In this document: positions 29,960 to 40,465 of the stretch, in pieces
How the letters are laid out: each line of letters starts with the position of its first letter
Numbering within the stretch: position 1 is the first letter of the stretch
Source of the DNA: Winogradskyella sp.
GTDB taxonomy: Bacteria > Bacteroidota > Bacteroidia > Flavobacteriales > Flavobacteriaceae
Assembly (NCBI RefSeq): GCF_028282165.1
Contig: NZ_JANQIM010000009.1
Coordinates: 1 to 64,000, forward strand
Direction: 5' to 3'
DNA length: 64,000 nucleotides
Notes under the pieces: generated by a model
Told to the model about the DNA's origin: nothing
Databases searched by the model: none
What the model saw: the letters and a program-made list of their open reading frames with translations, nothing else
Made by a program: the position numbers and the translations under genes

Positions 29960-30958
29960 ATGAGTAAAATCACAGCGGCAATTACAGCTGTCGGAGGTTA
30001 TCTGCCAGACTATGTACTAACCAATAAAGTACTAGAAACCATGGTAGATACAAACGACGAATGGATTACAACGCGCACAGGAATCAAAGAGCGCAGAATT
30101 CTTAAAGAAGAAGGAAAAGGGACATCATTTTTAGCTATCAAAGCAGCTGAAGATCTCATTAAGAAAACAGGCTTAGACCCTAAAGATATAGAACTGGTGA
30201 TTGTTTGTACGGCAACACCAGATATGAAAGCTGCTTCAACGGCCGCATACACGGCAACACAAATAGGCGCAGTAAATGCCTTTTCTTTTGATTTGGAAGC
30301 GGCTTGTTCTAGTTTTCTTTATGGTATGTCAACAGCCGCTGCTTACATAGAATCTGGGCGTTACAAAAAGATACTTTTAATAGGTGCCGATAAAAATTCA
30401 TCCTTCATTAATTATAAAGATAGAGCGACTTGTATCATTTTTGGTGATGGCGCAGGTGCAGTACTTTTTGAACCTAATGAGGAAGGCCTAGGTCTGCAAG
30501 ACGAACTACTAAGAAGTAATGGTGAAGGGCGCGAATTTTTACAGGCCACTTATGGTGGCTCATCCTACCCAATAACCCAAGAAGCATTTGATGAAGGCAA
30601 ACATTATGTTTTTCAAGATGGAAGAACGGTTTTTAAAAATGCGGTTTTTAATATGGCCGATGTGGCAGAACGCATACTAGAAAGAAACAACCTTACAAAT
30701 GAAGATATATCTTGGTTAGTGGCGCACCAAGCAAACAAAAGAATTATAGACGCTACTGCACAACGCATTAAATTAGAAGAAGAAAAAGTGATGATGAACA
30801 TAGAGAGGTATGGTAACACGACTTCTGCCACTTTACCATTATTACTTTGCGACTACGAATCACAATTGAAAAAAGGTGATAATTTGATTTTTGCCGCCTT
30901 TGGAGGTGGATTTACTTGGGGCTCAATCTTTTTTAAATGGGCCTATAACCCAAACTAA
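29960..30958 (+). CDS. fabH: Beta-ketoacyl-ACP synthase III
   Basis: FSFDLEAACSSFLYG catalytic Cys; VAHQANKRI; ERYGNTTSATLP. Confidence 0.96.
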   Translation: MSKITAAITAVGGYLPDYVLTNKVLETMVDTNDEWITTRTGIKERRILKEEGKGTSFLAIKAAEDLIKKTGLDPKDIELVIVCTATPDMKAASTAAYTATQIGAVNAFSFDLEAACSSFLYGMSTAAAYIESGRYKKILLIGADKNSSFINYKDRATCIIFGDGAGAVLFEPNEEGLGLQDELLRSNGEGREFLQATYGGSSYPITQEAFDEGKHYVFQDGRTVFKNAVFNMADVAERILERNNLTNEDISWLVAHQANKRIIDATAQRIKLEEEKVMMNIERYGNTTSATLPLLLCDYESQLKKGDNLIFAAFGGGFTWGSIFFKWAYNPN

Positions 30959-30987
30959 ACACTAACTAACAAAAATATCTAAATACT

Positions 30988-31473
30988 ATGGATTTAAAAG
31001 AAATTCAGAACTTAATAAAATTTGTTGCCAAGTCTGGTGCAAGTGAAGTTAAGTTAGAAATGGATGATGTTAAAATTACAATCAGAACGGGTTCTGATAG
31101 TGATACAACTATTGTTCAGCAAGTTCCTGTCCAGGCAGCCGCACCAGTTGTCCAACCTCAAGCTCCTGCTCCAGTCGCCACTCCAGCTCCTGAAGCTCCT
31201 GCAGCTTCAACACCAGCAAGTGATGATTCTAAATATATTACTGTAAAATCGCCAATTATTGGAACATTCTACCGTAAACCATCACCTGATAAACCAGTTT
31301 TCGTTGAAGTAGGAACTGAAGTTAAAGAAGGCGATGTACTTTGTGTTATAGAAGCTATGAAACTATTTAATGAGATAGAGTCTGAAGTAGCAGGTAAAAT
31401 AGTTAAGGTATTGGTAGACGACGCAACGCCTGTAGAATTTGACCAACCATTATTCTTGGTTGATCCTTCATAA
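30988..31473 (+). CDS. accB: Acetyl-CoA carboxylase biotin carboxyl carrier protein
   Basis: VIEAMKLFNEIESE biotinylation motif; Pro/Ala-rich linker. Confidence 0.97.
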   Translation: MDLKEIQNLIKFVAKSGASEVKLEMDDVKITIRTGSDSDTTIVQQVPVQAAAPVVQPQAPAPVATPAPEAPAASTPASDDSKYITVKSPIIGTFYRKPSPDKPVFVEVGTEVKEGDVLCVIEAMKLFNEIESEVAGKIVKVLVDDATPVEFDQPLFLVDPS

Positions 31474-31558
31474 CAATTGAAAATTCCAATCCACAAATCC
31501 CAAGACCTGTTATAATTGGTATTTGGAGCTTGGAAGTTGAATTTTTAAAACACAAGTT

Positions 31559-32911
31559 ATGTTTAAAAAGATACTAATCGCTAATAGAGGTGAAATAGCA
31601 CTGCGTGTTATTAGAACCTGTAAAGAAATGGGCATTAAAACTGTTGCGGTGTACTCTACAGCAGATGCAGATAGTCTTCACGTTAAGTTTGCAGATGAAG
31701 CAGTATGTATTGGCCCGGCTCCTAGTAATGAATCTTATCTAAAAATTTCAAATATCATAGCGGCAGCAGAGATTACCAATGCAGATGCCATTCACCCAGG
31801 ATATGGTTTCTTATCCGAAAATGCCAAATTTTCAAAGATTTGTGAAGAACATGGTATAAAATTCATTGGAGCTTCTGAAGAAATGATCTCTAAAATGGGA
31901 GACAAAGCTACCGCTAAAGCAACAATGAAAGCCGCAGGCGTACCTTGTGTACCTGGAAGTGATGGAATTATAGCAGATTTTGATGAATGTATAAAACTTG
32001 CAAAAGAGGTAGGCTATCCAGTAATGCTAAAAGCTACGGCAGGTGGTGGTGGAAAAGGAATGCGTGCCGTATGGAAAGAGGAAGATCTTAAAGGAGCATG
32101 GGATTCTGCAAGACAAGAATCTAAAGCTGCTTTCGGAAATGATGATATGTACATGGAGAAGCTCATTGAAGAACCAAGACATATTGAGATTCAAGTAGTT
32201 GGTGATTCTAGAGGAAAAGCTTGCCACTTATCTGAAAGGGATTGCTCTGTGCAGAGACGCCATCAAAAACTCACAGAAGAAGTACCCTCTCCATTTATGA
32301 CCGATGCCTTAAGGGATAAAATGGGAAAAGCCGCTGTTAAAGCTGCTGAATTTATAAACTATGAAGGTGCAGGTACCGTAGAATTTCTAGTAGATAAGCA
32401 TAGAAATTTCTACTTCATGGAAATGAACACACGTATTCAGGTAGAGCATCCTATAACAGAGCAAGTTATAGACTTCGATTTAATTAGAGAGCAAATATTA
32501 GTTGCCGCAGGAGTACCTATCTCAGGTAAAAACTATACACCAAATTTACATTCCATAGAATGTAGAATTAATGCTGAAGATCCGTTTAATGACTTTAGAC
32601 CTTCGCCCGGAAAAATAACAACCCTTCATGCCCCAGGTGGCCATGGTGTTCGCTTAGACACTCATGTTTATGCAGGTTATAGTATCCCACCAAACTACGA
32701 CTCTATGATTGCCAAGTTGATTACAACGGCACAAACTCGTGAAGAAGCGATAAATAAAATGAAACGTGCATTAGACGAATTTGTTATAGAAGGTATCAAA
32801 ACAACAATTCCATTTCATAGACAGCTTATGGAGCATCCAGATTATTTAGCAGGAAATTATACCACTAAATTCATGGAAGACTTTAAAATTAAGGAAGAGT
32901 ATGATGACTAA
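31559..32911 (+). CDS. accC: Acetyl-CoA carboxylase biotin carboxylase subunit
   Basis: [46 protein letters not shown]. Confidence 0.98.
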   Translation: MFKKILIANRGEIALRVIRTCKEMGIKTVAVYSTADADSLHVKFADEAVCIGPAPSNESYLKISNIIAAAEITNADAIHPGYGFLSENAKFSKICEEHGIKFIGASEEMISKMGDKATAKATMKAAGVPCVPGSDGIIADFDECIKLAKEVGYPVMLKATAGGGGKGMRAVWKEEDLKGAWDSARQESKAAFGNDDMYMEKLIEEPRHIEIQVVGDSRGKACHLSERDCSVQRRHQKLTEEVPSPFMTDALRDKMGKAAVKAAEFINYEGAGTVEFLVDKHRNFYFMEMNTRIQVEHPITEQVIDFDLIREQILVAAGVPISGKNYTPNLHSIECRINAEDPFNDFRPSPGKITTLHAPGGHGVRLDTHVYAGYSIPPNYDSMIAKLITTAQTREEAINKMKRALDEFVIEGIKTTIPFHRQLMEHPDYLAGNYTTKFMEDFKIKEEYDD

Positions 32912-32912
32912 A

Positions 32913-32943
32913 TAAAAAAAGCGACCAATCGGTCGCTTTTTTT
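32913..32943 (+). terminator. Rho-independent terminator after accC
   Basis: AAAAAAAGCGACCAATCGGTCGCTTTTTTT. Confidence 0.93.
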
Positions 32944-33089
32944 ATTGGTAGTTGTAAGATTTCTTTATAAAATCGACAATTAATTGCATGAAATCTTGTT
33001 TTGACTGAGAATAGCCCAAAGAATTGGGCTTATTTTTGCAATATCTTAATATAACCAATACCTTTGAAATAAAAATTAAGTAGATAGCT

Positions 33090-35318
33090 ATGAAAGATGA
33101 ATACCAAAAAGTTTTTTTAGGCTTGTTTTTGGCGATATTTTCTTTGGCGTTTAGTAATGCTCAGAGAACACAAAAAATATGGTCAATAAAAGCTACAAAC
33201 GAAATTCCTAAGGAGAATATTAGTTTTTATAAGGCAAAACCTAAATATTCGACACTAGTCGATATTAATATGGAAGGGCTAAAGCAAAAACTAGCAAATG
33301 TACCACAACGCCATCTGTCTAATAAATCTCAAGGCGTAGTGATACAATTTCCTAATCAAGTAGGAAAGTTAGAATCTTATTTGGTACAAGAGGCCTCAGT
33401 AATGGAGGCAGAATTACAAAATCAGTTTCCAGAAATAAGGTCTTTCGTAGGAAAAGGAATAGATAATCCGTCAGCAATACTAAGATTTAGTATTTCCCCT
33501 CAGAAAGGATTTAGTGGTATGGTGCTCTCTGATCGTAAAACCATTTTTATTGAGCCTTACACTCAAGACCTAAAAACATGCATATCTTTTATTAATTCTA
33601 ATGAAGATGGACCAAGGCCAGACTTTGTTTGCGAAACGGAATATAGCCCTTCAGAAATTGAAATCTCAGATGAAGAATATAAAGCGTTAAGAAACGTAAA
33701 TGACGGTACGTTAAGAACATACCGATTAGCACTAGCCTGTACAGGTGAATATGCTCAATTTCATGGAGGAACAGTAGCAGGAGCATTAGCTGCAATGAAT
33801 GTAACAATGAACAGAGTAAATGGTATTTATGAAAGAGACCTAGCAGTAACCATGGTAATAATTGCAAATAATCAGAATGTTATTTTTCTAGATGGAGGTA
33901 CGGATCCGTATACTAATAATAATGGTCCTGTAATGCTAGGTCAAAACCAAGCTACTTTGGACAATGCCGGAGCGCCCATTTTTATTGGTTCGGCAAATTA
34001 TGACATTGGACATGTATTTAGTACAGGCGGAGGTGGTATTGCGCAGTTGCGTTCCCCATGTGTTTCTGGTTCAAAAGCTAGAGGCGTTACAGGGTTGCCA
34101 TCTCCTACAGGAGATGTTTTTGATGTTGATTATGTCGCGCACGAAATGGGTCATCAATTTGGAGGAAACCACACACAGAACAATGACTGTCAAAGATCAG
34201 GTGTGTCTGTCGAGCCAGGGAGTGCCTCCACCATTATGGGTTATGCAGGTATTTGTGCTCCCAATGTTCAGAACAATAGTGATGACTATTTTCATGGGGA
34301 GAGTCTAAAAGAAATGTGGGCAAATATTTCTTCAGGGAACAGTAGTTCTTGTTTTGCAGGCAGTGCTACAAATAACGTAGCGCCCATAGTAGATGCAGGC
34401 CCCGATTTTACGATTCCAGTATCTACGGCGTTTGTCCTTAGAGGATCTGCCACCGATGCAGATACAGCTTCTGGTTTAACTTATTGTTGGGAGCAGACGG
34501 ATACAACACCAGCTACGATGCCACCACAATCTACAAGTAGTTCTGGACCACTATTTAGGTCTTTAGATCCATCTAGTTCTCCAAATCGCTATATGCCATC
34601 ACTAAATACTGTACTGTCTGGTTCATTGGCAACTACTTGGCAAGTAGTTCCTTCTGTAGGTAGATTAATGAGGTTTTCTTTAACTGTTAGAGATAATGAG
34701 CTAGGCGGAGGAGCTACAGGTTCGGACGATATGCTTGTAACAACGCAGATTTTTTCATCACCCTTTACTGTAAATACTCCAGCATCATGGCCTGCCAATT
34801 CAAGTCAAGAGGTGTCATGGGTGGTTGGTCAGAGCAATGCAGGGGCCATAAATTGCCAAACGGTAAATATTCTCTTTACCACTAATTTTGGATTAACTTT
34901 TACAACATTGGCTTCTGGTGTTCCTAATAGTGGAACAGCCACAATAACGGTTCCAAATATAGCTAATACTAGTGATGCTATAGTCTTAGTAGAAGCTGCG
35001 GACAATATTTTTTATGCAGTAACTAGTACATTCTCCATCACAGACCCTTTGTCAATTGAAGAATTTGGTTTGGATAACCTTATCGTTTATCCTAACCCCA
35101 ATAATGGGGTTTTTAATATTGGGTTTAATCCAAAATCTGGAGAAGATATAATGATTGAAGTTTATGATATACGTGGAAGGGCTATTTTTACACAATCATA
35201 TAATAGTGTCAGCAGATTTGAAGAGGCCATAAAACTTAACGATGCACAATCTGGGCTTTATCTATTAAATATTTCGGACGGCCCACAAAAAGAAACTAAA
35301 AAAATCATAGTAGAATAA
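33090..35318 (+). CDS. Reprolysin-like metallopeptidase with T9SS C-terminal sorting domain
   Basis: VAHEMGHQFGGNHTQN (HExxHxxGxxH); C-terminal VYPNPNNGVFNIGF...GLYLLNISDGPQKETKKIIVE. Confidence 0.93.
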   Translation: MKDEYQKVFLGLFLAIFSLAFSNAQRTQKIWSIKATNEIPKENISFYKAKPKYSTLVDINMEGLKQKLANVPQRHLSNKSQGVVIQFPNQVGKLESYLVQEASVMEAELQNQFPEIRSFVGKGIDNPSAILRFSISPQKGFSGMVLSDRKTIFIEPYTQDLKTCISFINSNEDGPRPDFVCETEYSPSEIEISDEEYKALRNVNDGTLRTYRLALACTGEYAQFHGGTVAGALAAMNVTMNRVNGIYERDLAVTMVIIANNQNVIFLDGGTDPYTNNNGPVMLGQNQATLDNAGAPIFIGSANYDIGHVFSTGGGGIAQLRSPCVSGSKARGVTGLPSPTGDVFDVDYVAHEMGHQFGGNHTQNNDCQRSGVSVEPGSASTIMGYAGICAPNVQNNSDDYFHGESLKEMWANISSGNSSSCFAGSATNNVAPIVDAGPDFTIPVSTAFVLRGSATDADTASGLTYCWEQTDTTPATMPPQSTSSSGPLFRSLDPSSSPNRYMPSLNTVLSGSLATTWQVVPSVGRLMRFSLTVRDNELGGGATGSDDMLVTTQIFSSPFTVNTPASWPANSSQEVSWVVGQSNAGAINCQTVNILFTTNFGLTFTTLASGVPNSGTATITVPNIANTSDAIVLVEAADNIFYAVTSTFSITDPLSIEEFGLDNLIVYPNPNNGVFNIGFNPKSGEDIMIEVYDIRGRAIFTQSYNSVSRFEEAIKLNDAQSGLYLLNISDGPQKETKKIIVE

Positions 35319-35337
35319 GTATTAATATACTTTATAA

Positions 35338-35363
35338 GGCTCCTAAGTTTAGGAGCTTTTTTT
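35338..35363 (+). terminator. Rho-independent terminator after the metallopeptidase
   Basis: GGCTCCTAAGTTTAGGAGCTTTTTTTT. Confidence 0.85.
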
Positions 35364-35367
35364 TGAA

Positions 35368-36483
35368 ATGGATTTATCGTATTGGGAAATAAAATCTTGG
35401 TTAAAAGATGTAGATTTTACTGTTATAGGTAGTGGAATTGTTGGGTTAAGCTGTGCCTTAGAATTACGTCGTACTTATCCAAAGGCCAATATTTTAGTAT
35501 TAGAAAGAGGTATGTTACCTCAGGGTGCTAGTACAAAGAATGCTGGTTTTGCTTGTTTTGGCAGTCTAAGCGAAATCATTGATGACCTCCAAAACCATTC
35601 AGAAGAAGAAGTCCTAGAACTTGTTTCTAAAAGAATTAATGGTTTAAAACTATTAAGACATACTCTAGGGGATAAGCACATAGAATATAAACAACTTGGA
35701 AGCTATGAGTTGTTTTTAAAACAAAATGAGGCTCTATTTGAGCAGTGCTATAATCAAAAGGATACCATCAATAAATTGTTGTATCCTATATTCAAAGACC
35801 ATGTGTTTTCCTTTAAAGATAACCCGTTTGGATTTAAAAATATTATCAAAAAAATAGGCTATAATAAATTTGAAGGACAGATCGATACTGGAAAGATGAT
35901 GGCGTCCTTATTGACTAAAGTTTTGACCTCGGGTGTTAAAATATTGAATAATTGCGAAGTCATTGCAGTTGAAGATGGCATTGAAAATGTTCACATAAAT
36001 ACTTCAGAATTTAGCTTAAAATCTAAAAAAGTCTTTGTGGCAACTAATGGGTTTGCCGGTCAGTTAATCGCAGAAAACGTGAAACCTGCGCGTGCCCAAG
36101 TATTAATTACAAAACCCATACCTAATCTTCATATAAAAGGCACCTTTCATTTAGATAGAGGCTATTATTATTTTAGAAATATTGACAATAGAATTTTATT
36201 AGGTGGCGGACGAAATTTAGACTTGAAAGGTGAAGAAACTACAGATTTTGGCGAAACATATCTTATACAAAACAAGCTAAAGGAAATATTAAAATCGACT
36301 ATTTTACCAGAGACTTATTTTGAAGTTGACTCTCGATGGTCTGGTATCATGGGTGTAGGACATCAAAAGCGCCCCATAGTAAAACAGTTGAACAATAATG
36401 TTTATTGCGGCGTTCGTCTGGGTGGAATGGGTGTTGCTATTGGAAGTATTATCGGTAAGGAATTGGCAAGCTTTACACAATGA
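35368..36483 (+). CDS. FAD-dependent oxidoreductase (D-amino acid oxidase/DadA fold)
   Basis: DFTVIGSGIVGLSCALELRR dinucleotide motif; GASTKNAGFACFGS; C-terminal GVRLGGMGVAIGS. Confidence 0.88.
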   Translation: MDLSYWEIKSWLKDVDFTVIGSGIVGLSCALELRRTYPKANILVLERGMLPQGASTKNAGFACFGSLSEIIDDLQNHSEEEVLELVSKRINGLKLLRHTLGDKHIEYKQLGSYELFLKQNEALFEQCYNQKDTINKLLYPIFKDHVFSFKDNPFGFKNIIKKIGYNKFEGQIDTGKMMASLLTKVLTSGVKILNNCEVIAVEDGIENVHINTSEFSLKSKKVFVATNGFAGQLIAENVKPARAQVLITKPIPNLHIKGTFHLDRGYYYFRNIDNRILLGGGRNLDLKGEETTDFGETYLIQNKLKEILKSTILPETYFEVDSRWSGIMGVGHQKRPIVKQLNNNVYCGVRLGGMGVAIGSIIGKELASFTQ

Positions 36484-36929
36484 GTTTGAAATTAAGCTTA
36501 TACAATCAATGCCGAGACATTCTCAATTCGCGTTTAGAGGTGCTTCAAATATCAATTACCGATATTCAAAAATCTTTAGAGACCGAAACCAAAAGTTCTG
36601 CCGGTGACAAGCACGAAACAGGAAGAGCGATGTTACAATTAGAACGCGAAAAAGCAGGTCAACAATTAGCGGACATCAAAAAACAATTTGAACTTTTAAA
36701 TAAGATCAATCCCGAAATTGAGAAAAATACTGTTGCTCTAGGAAGTATTGTCTTTACATCAAAATCTAATTACTTTTTGGGAGTTAGTGTTGGTGAGCTA
36801 AAGGTTGGTACTGATAAATTCTATGCCATATCGATGGTGACACCTATGGCAAGAGTATTAGTTTCCAAATCCGTAGGAGAAACCGCGACATTTAGGAAAG
36901 AGCAAATAACAATCACAAAAATTCTTTAA
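36480..36929 (+). CDS. Small GreA/GreB C-terminal-like protein
   Basis: 149 aa; coiled-coil N-half, C-half NTVALGSIVFTSKSNYFLGVSVGELKVGTDKFYAISMVTPMARVL; ATGA overlap with upstream gene. Confidence 0.55.
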   Translation: MSLKLSLYNQCRDILNSRLEVLQISITDIQKSLETETKSSAGDKHETGRAMLQLEREKAGQQLADIKKQFELLNKINPEIEKNTVALGSIVFTSKSNYFLGVSVGELKVGTDKFYAISMVTPMARVLVSKSVGETATFRKEQITITKIL

Positions 36930-36991
36930 AAAACCACCCAATACTTCAATCCTTTTAAAAACTGTCGTAACTTCACATTTAAAAATTAGCT

Positions 36992-37507
36992 ATGTTACGC
37001 GTTTTCAAAGTAATACTATTCGTAGTCTTTACTAGCTTTGGATATACTCAAAACACATCCTCAATCGATTTTATAATCAAAAACCTAGGACTTAATGTCG
37101 ATGGTTACTTTAATACTTACGATATAAATGTTGAGTTTAGCCCAGAATCGGAATTGCTTAATATTACCGGTAAGATTACTGTATCATCGATTAAGACAGG
37201 GATTGATAGCCGAGACGAACACTTATTAAAGGAAGATTATTTTGATGTAGAAACATATAAATATATTACGCTACAAAGTACATCGATTTCAAAAAAGTCT
37301 GATACTGAATATAGTGTAGGTGCCAACCTCACCATTAAAGGCAAAACAAAACAAATTACCATTCCTGTGACCGTTAAAAGGACAGATAAAGGGTATAAGA
37401 TAGCGTCTTCATTTCAAATAAACAGGCGAGACTATGGTGTTGGTGGCGGAAGTTTGGTGATGAGTAAAACTGTTAAAATAAAGGTGACCTATTTTCAGGA
37501 GATTTAA
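36992..37507 (+). CDS. YceI-like family protein
   Basis: 171 aa, signal peptide; SSIDFIIKNLGLNVDGYF; GKTKQITIPVTVKR; FQINRRDYGVGGGS. Confidence 0.87.
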   Translation: MLRVFKVILFVVFTSFGYTQNTSSIDFIIKNLGLNVDGYFNTYDINVEFSPESELLNITGKITVSSIKTGIDSRDEHLLKEDYFDVETYKYITLQSTSISKKSDTEYSVGANLTIKGKTKQITIPVTVKRTDKGYKIASSFQINRRDYGVGGGSLVMSKTVKIKVTYFQEI

Positions 37508-38637
37508 TGAATACAGATAGCTTAGATGTGATAATAATAGGTGGCGGATTGGCTGGTCTGACTTCGGCAATCCACTTAGCAAAATCCAATTTCAAAGTTT
37601 TATTAATCGAAAAACAAAGCTACCCAAAGCATAAAGTCTGTGGTGAGTATGTATCCAATGAAGTGCTTCCTTACCTAAAATTTCTTGGTTTTAACCCTTT
37701 TGATTTTGGAGCAAAACAAATTACAGAATTTGAACTAACCACACACAATAACAAGAAAATACAGGTAAAACTGCCTTTAGGTGGTTTTGGTATGAGCCGA
37801 TATGAAATGGATTTTCAGTTGTACAAATTGGCTCAAAACGAAGGAGTTGTCTTTATTCAAGATACAGTTGTTGACGTAAATTTTAGAGATGATAATTTTC
37901 AGATTACTACAAAAGGGAATAAACAATATACGTCTAAAATCTCCATAGGTACCTTTGGCAAACGCTCTAACTTGGATCTTCGATTCAATAGGGCATTTAT
38001 AAAAAGCAAATCACCTTATTTGGGTGTTAAGATTCATGTATCTGGTGAATTTGATGATACTAAGGTTGCGCTTCATAATTTTAAGGGTGGTTATTGTGGC
38101 GTATCTAAGGTTGAGAATGATCATATTAATTTATGCTACATCACCAATTACGAATCTTTTAAACGATATAAGAACATAGAACAGTTTCAAGAAGCAGTAG
38201 TCTTTAAGAACAGGGCCCTAAAGGACATTTTTTCGTCGTCAACTTTAGAATTTCAGAAGCCTTTGACCATTAGTCAAATTTCTTTTAAAGCCAAAAGCCC
38301 AGTAGAAAACCATATGATAATGTGTGGCGATTCTGCAGGGATGATTCATCCTTTATGTGGCAATGGAATGGGAATGGCCATACGCAGTGCAAAAATCGCT
38401 TCAGACCTTATAACAGCTTATTTAATTAATAATATAAAGTCTAGGGTAGAATTAGAGCAATCTTACACCAAGATTTGGAATAGAACCTTTGGGCTGCGAT
38501 TACGAGTAGGACACATCATTGCGTATTTATTTCGGCAAGATTGGTTAACGCCAAAATTACTTGTACTTTTAAGGAAGCTCCCTTTTTTAGTGCCTCAAAT
38601 AATTAGAATGACTCACGGTAAACCAATCAAAATTTAA
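37507..38637 (+). CDS. FAD-dependent oxidoreductase, geranylgeranyl-reductase/flavin-monooxygenase-like
   Basis: DVIIIGGGLAGLTSAIHLAKSNFKVLLIEKQSYPKHKVCGEYVS; MCGDSAGMIHPLCGNGMGMAI. Confidence 0.9.
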   Translation: MNTDSLDVIIIGGGLAGLTSAIHLAKSNFKVLLIEKQSYPKHKVCGEYVSNEVLPYLKFLGFNPFDFGAKQITEFELTTHNNKKIQVKLPLGGFGMSRYEMDFQLYKLAQNEGVVFIQDTVVDVNFRDDNFQITTKGNKQYTSKISIGTFGKRSNLDLRFNRAFIKSKSPYLGVKIHVSGEFDDTKVALHNFKGGYCGVSKVENDHINLCYITNYESFKRYKNIEQFQEAVVFKNRALKDIFSSSTLEFQKPLTISQISFKAKSPVENHMIMCGDSAGMIHPLCGNGMGMAIRSAKIASDLITAYLINNIKSRVELEQSYTKIWNRTFGLRLRVGHIIAYLFRQDWLTPKLLVLLRKLPFLVPQIIRMTHGKPIKI

Positions 38638-39347
38638 TGAGTTTATTTATAGATACAACATACAGAAGTGATGCCACCGAAATCATGGACGATTTTTCAA
38701 TGAAAGGAGAATTATTGCGAGATACGCTCGATAAACTAGGTAAAATAAATAAGTGGTTAGGGGGAAATAGAATAACACTAAAGGGTGTAGAGCAATTACT
38801 TATTGGGCAACCAAAGGATAAGATTTATACTATAGTTGATTTGGGTTGTGGGCATGGTGATATTTTAAGATTAGTTGCAGACTTTGGAAAGAAGCGTGGT
38901 TATAATTTTAAACTCATAGGCATAGATGCTAATAAAGATGCTATTGATTATGCTACTGAATTATCAAAGGATTATAATGAAATAATCTTCGAAAATCTTG
39001 ATATTTTTTCTAATGAATTCCAAGAATTAGAATTTGACATTGTATTATCCACCTTGTTTTTACATCATTTTAATGAAAAAGAAATCCTTTCGTTATTAAG
39101 AACAATTTCAAATAGTGCCAACTTGGGCATAGTTGTTAATGATTTACATAGAAGTAATGTAGCTTACGGATTATTTAGACTATTGAGTTTAGTAATATCC
39201 AATCCTATGATTGTACAAGATGGGTTGACCTCTATTTTAAGAGCGTTCAAGCGAGAAGAGTTAGAAAACTTCTCAGACCAATTGCAACTTAAATCACAAA
39301 TCCGTTGGAAATGGGCGTTTCGTTACCAATGGCTAATAACAACCTAA
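38637..39347 (+). CDS. Class I SAM-dependent methyltransferase
   Basis: YTIVDLGCGHGDILRLVADFG; DIVLSTLFLHHF. Confidence 0.92.
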   Translation: MSLFIDTTYRSDATEIMDDFSMKGELLRDTLDKLGKINKWLGGNRITLKGVEQLLIGQPKDKIYTIVDLGCGHGDILRLVADFGKKRGYNFKLIGIDANKDAIDYATELSKDYNEIIFENLDIFSNEFQELEFDIVLSTLFLHHFNEKEILSLLRTISNSANLGIVVNDLHRSNVAYGLFRLLSLVISNPMIVQDGLTSILRAFKREELENFSDQLQLKSQIRWKWAFRYQWLITT

Positions 39348-40400
39348 ATGGCGGTAAAAATTATATCGGTTGCCAAGCAACTACCACAATATACTAGAGA
39401 GACCAAGGATATTTTACCATTTGTAGAGTTATGGCTCCAAGGACAGGAAGAACGCTTTAAAAGAAAAGTATTAAAAATTTTTGAAAATGCTGCCGTAGAT
39501 AGACGTTACTCAATTATGGATGCAGAGGAGGTGTTTATGAAAACCTCATTCGAAGAAAAAAATGATATCTATGTTAGGGAGTCTATCAAAATCGCAGAGC
39601 AGTCTTTAATAAAATCACTTGAAAAAGCGAATCTTCAACCAACAGATATTGACTATATCATAACAGTATCGTGTACAGGTATAATGATTCCCTCGTTAGA
39701 TGCTTATTTAATCAATAGGCTAAAAATGAAACAGGATATTGTACGATTACCAGTAACAGAAATGGGCTGTGCGGCAGGAGTTTCAGGAATTTTGTACGCT
39801 AAGAATTTTCTAAAAGCGAATCCTAATAAGCGCGCAGTGGTCATTGCGGTAGAGTCGCCAACTGCAACATTTCAATTAGATGATTACTCTATGGTGAACA
39901 TTGTAAGTGCCGCCATTTTTGGAGATGGTTGTGCTAGTGTTATCTTATCATCTTATGGCGATGATTCAGGTCCTGAAATTTTGGATGAAGCCATGTATCA
40001 TTTTTATAATGCTGAACATATGATGGGATTTAGATTGAGAAACTCAGGGCTAGAAATGGTATTGGACCAGTCGGTGCCCCAAACGATTGCAGACCATTTT
40101 CCAAAGATTATTCATCCTTTCTTAAAACAGAATGGTTTAAGCATTGCAGATATTGACCATTTGGTATTTCATCCAGGGGGTAAAAAAATTGTTCAAACCG
40201 TTGAGGATTTATTTGGAGATTTAGGCAAAAACATAGATGATACAAAGGAGGTACTCCGGCTTTACGGTAATATGAGTAGCGCAACAGTACTCTATGTTTT
40301 AGAGCGATTTATGGATAGAGATTTGCCAGAAGGCGACAAGGGACTAATGTTAAGTTTTGGCCCCGGTTTTTCAGCACAACGGATATTATTGGAATGGTAA
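39348..40400 (+). CDS. Type III polyketide synthase (chalcone/stilbene synthase superfamily)
   Basis: Cys in VTEMGCAAGVSG, His in LVFHPGGKKIV, Asn in LRLYGNMSSATVL; C-terminal SFGPGFSAQRILLEW. Confidence 0.94.
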   Translation: MAVKIISVAKQLPQYTRETKDILPFVELWLQGQEERFKRKVLKIFENAAVDRRYSIMDAEEVFMKTSFEEKNDIYVRESIKIAEQSLIKSLEKANLQPTDIDYIITVSCTGIMIPSLDAYLINRLKMKQDIVRLPVTEMGCAAGVSGILYAKNFLKANPNKRAVVIAVESPTATFQLDDYSMVNIVSAAIFGDGCASVILSSYGDDSGPEILDEAMYHFYNAEHMMGFRLRNSGLEMVLDQSVPQTIADHFPKIIHPFLKQNGLSIADIDHLVFHPGGKKIVQTVEDLFGDLGKNIDDTKEVLRLYGNMSSATVLYVLERFMDRDLPEGDKGLMLSFGPGFSAQRILLEW

Positions 40401-40414
40401 CAAATTGATCTATC

Positions 40415-40449
40415 ATGTTGTCCCGATGGCTATCGGGATGTTTCAACAT
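40415..40449. repeat. Palindromic hairpin element (CCCGATGGCTATCGGG type)
   Basis: ATGTTG-TCCCGAT-GGCT-ATCGGGA-TGTTT-CAACAT nested inverted repeats between T3PKS and SDR genes. Confidence 0.8.
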
Positions 40450-40465
40450 CTCATAAATTAAACAT

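Noticed and set aside
29960-32911. fabH-accB-accC as part of a specialised lipid cluster with the nearby PKS operon
   Set aside because: The rpmF-fabH-accB-accC order is a standard housekeeping arrangement in Flavobacteriia and is separated from the PKS operon by a terminator and a protease gene.
33013-33038. Inverted repeat AGCCCAAAGAATTGGGCT followed by TATTTTTG upstream of the metallopeptidase
   Set aside because: Could be a weak terminator or a promoter-overlapping operator; the sequence alone cannot separate these, so it is not listed as a feature.
35368-36929. DadA-like oxidoreductase and GreA-like protein as members of the PKS pathway
   Set aside because: Same strand and close, but no functional link; a leader-like sequence at 36965 suggests the PKS unit starts at the YceI gene.
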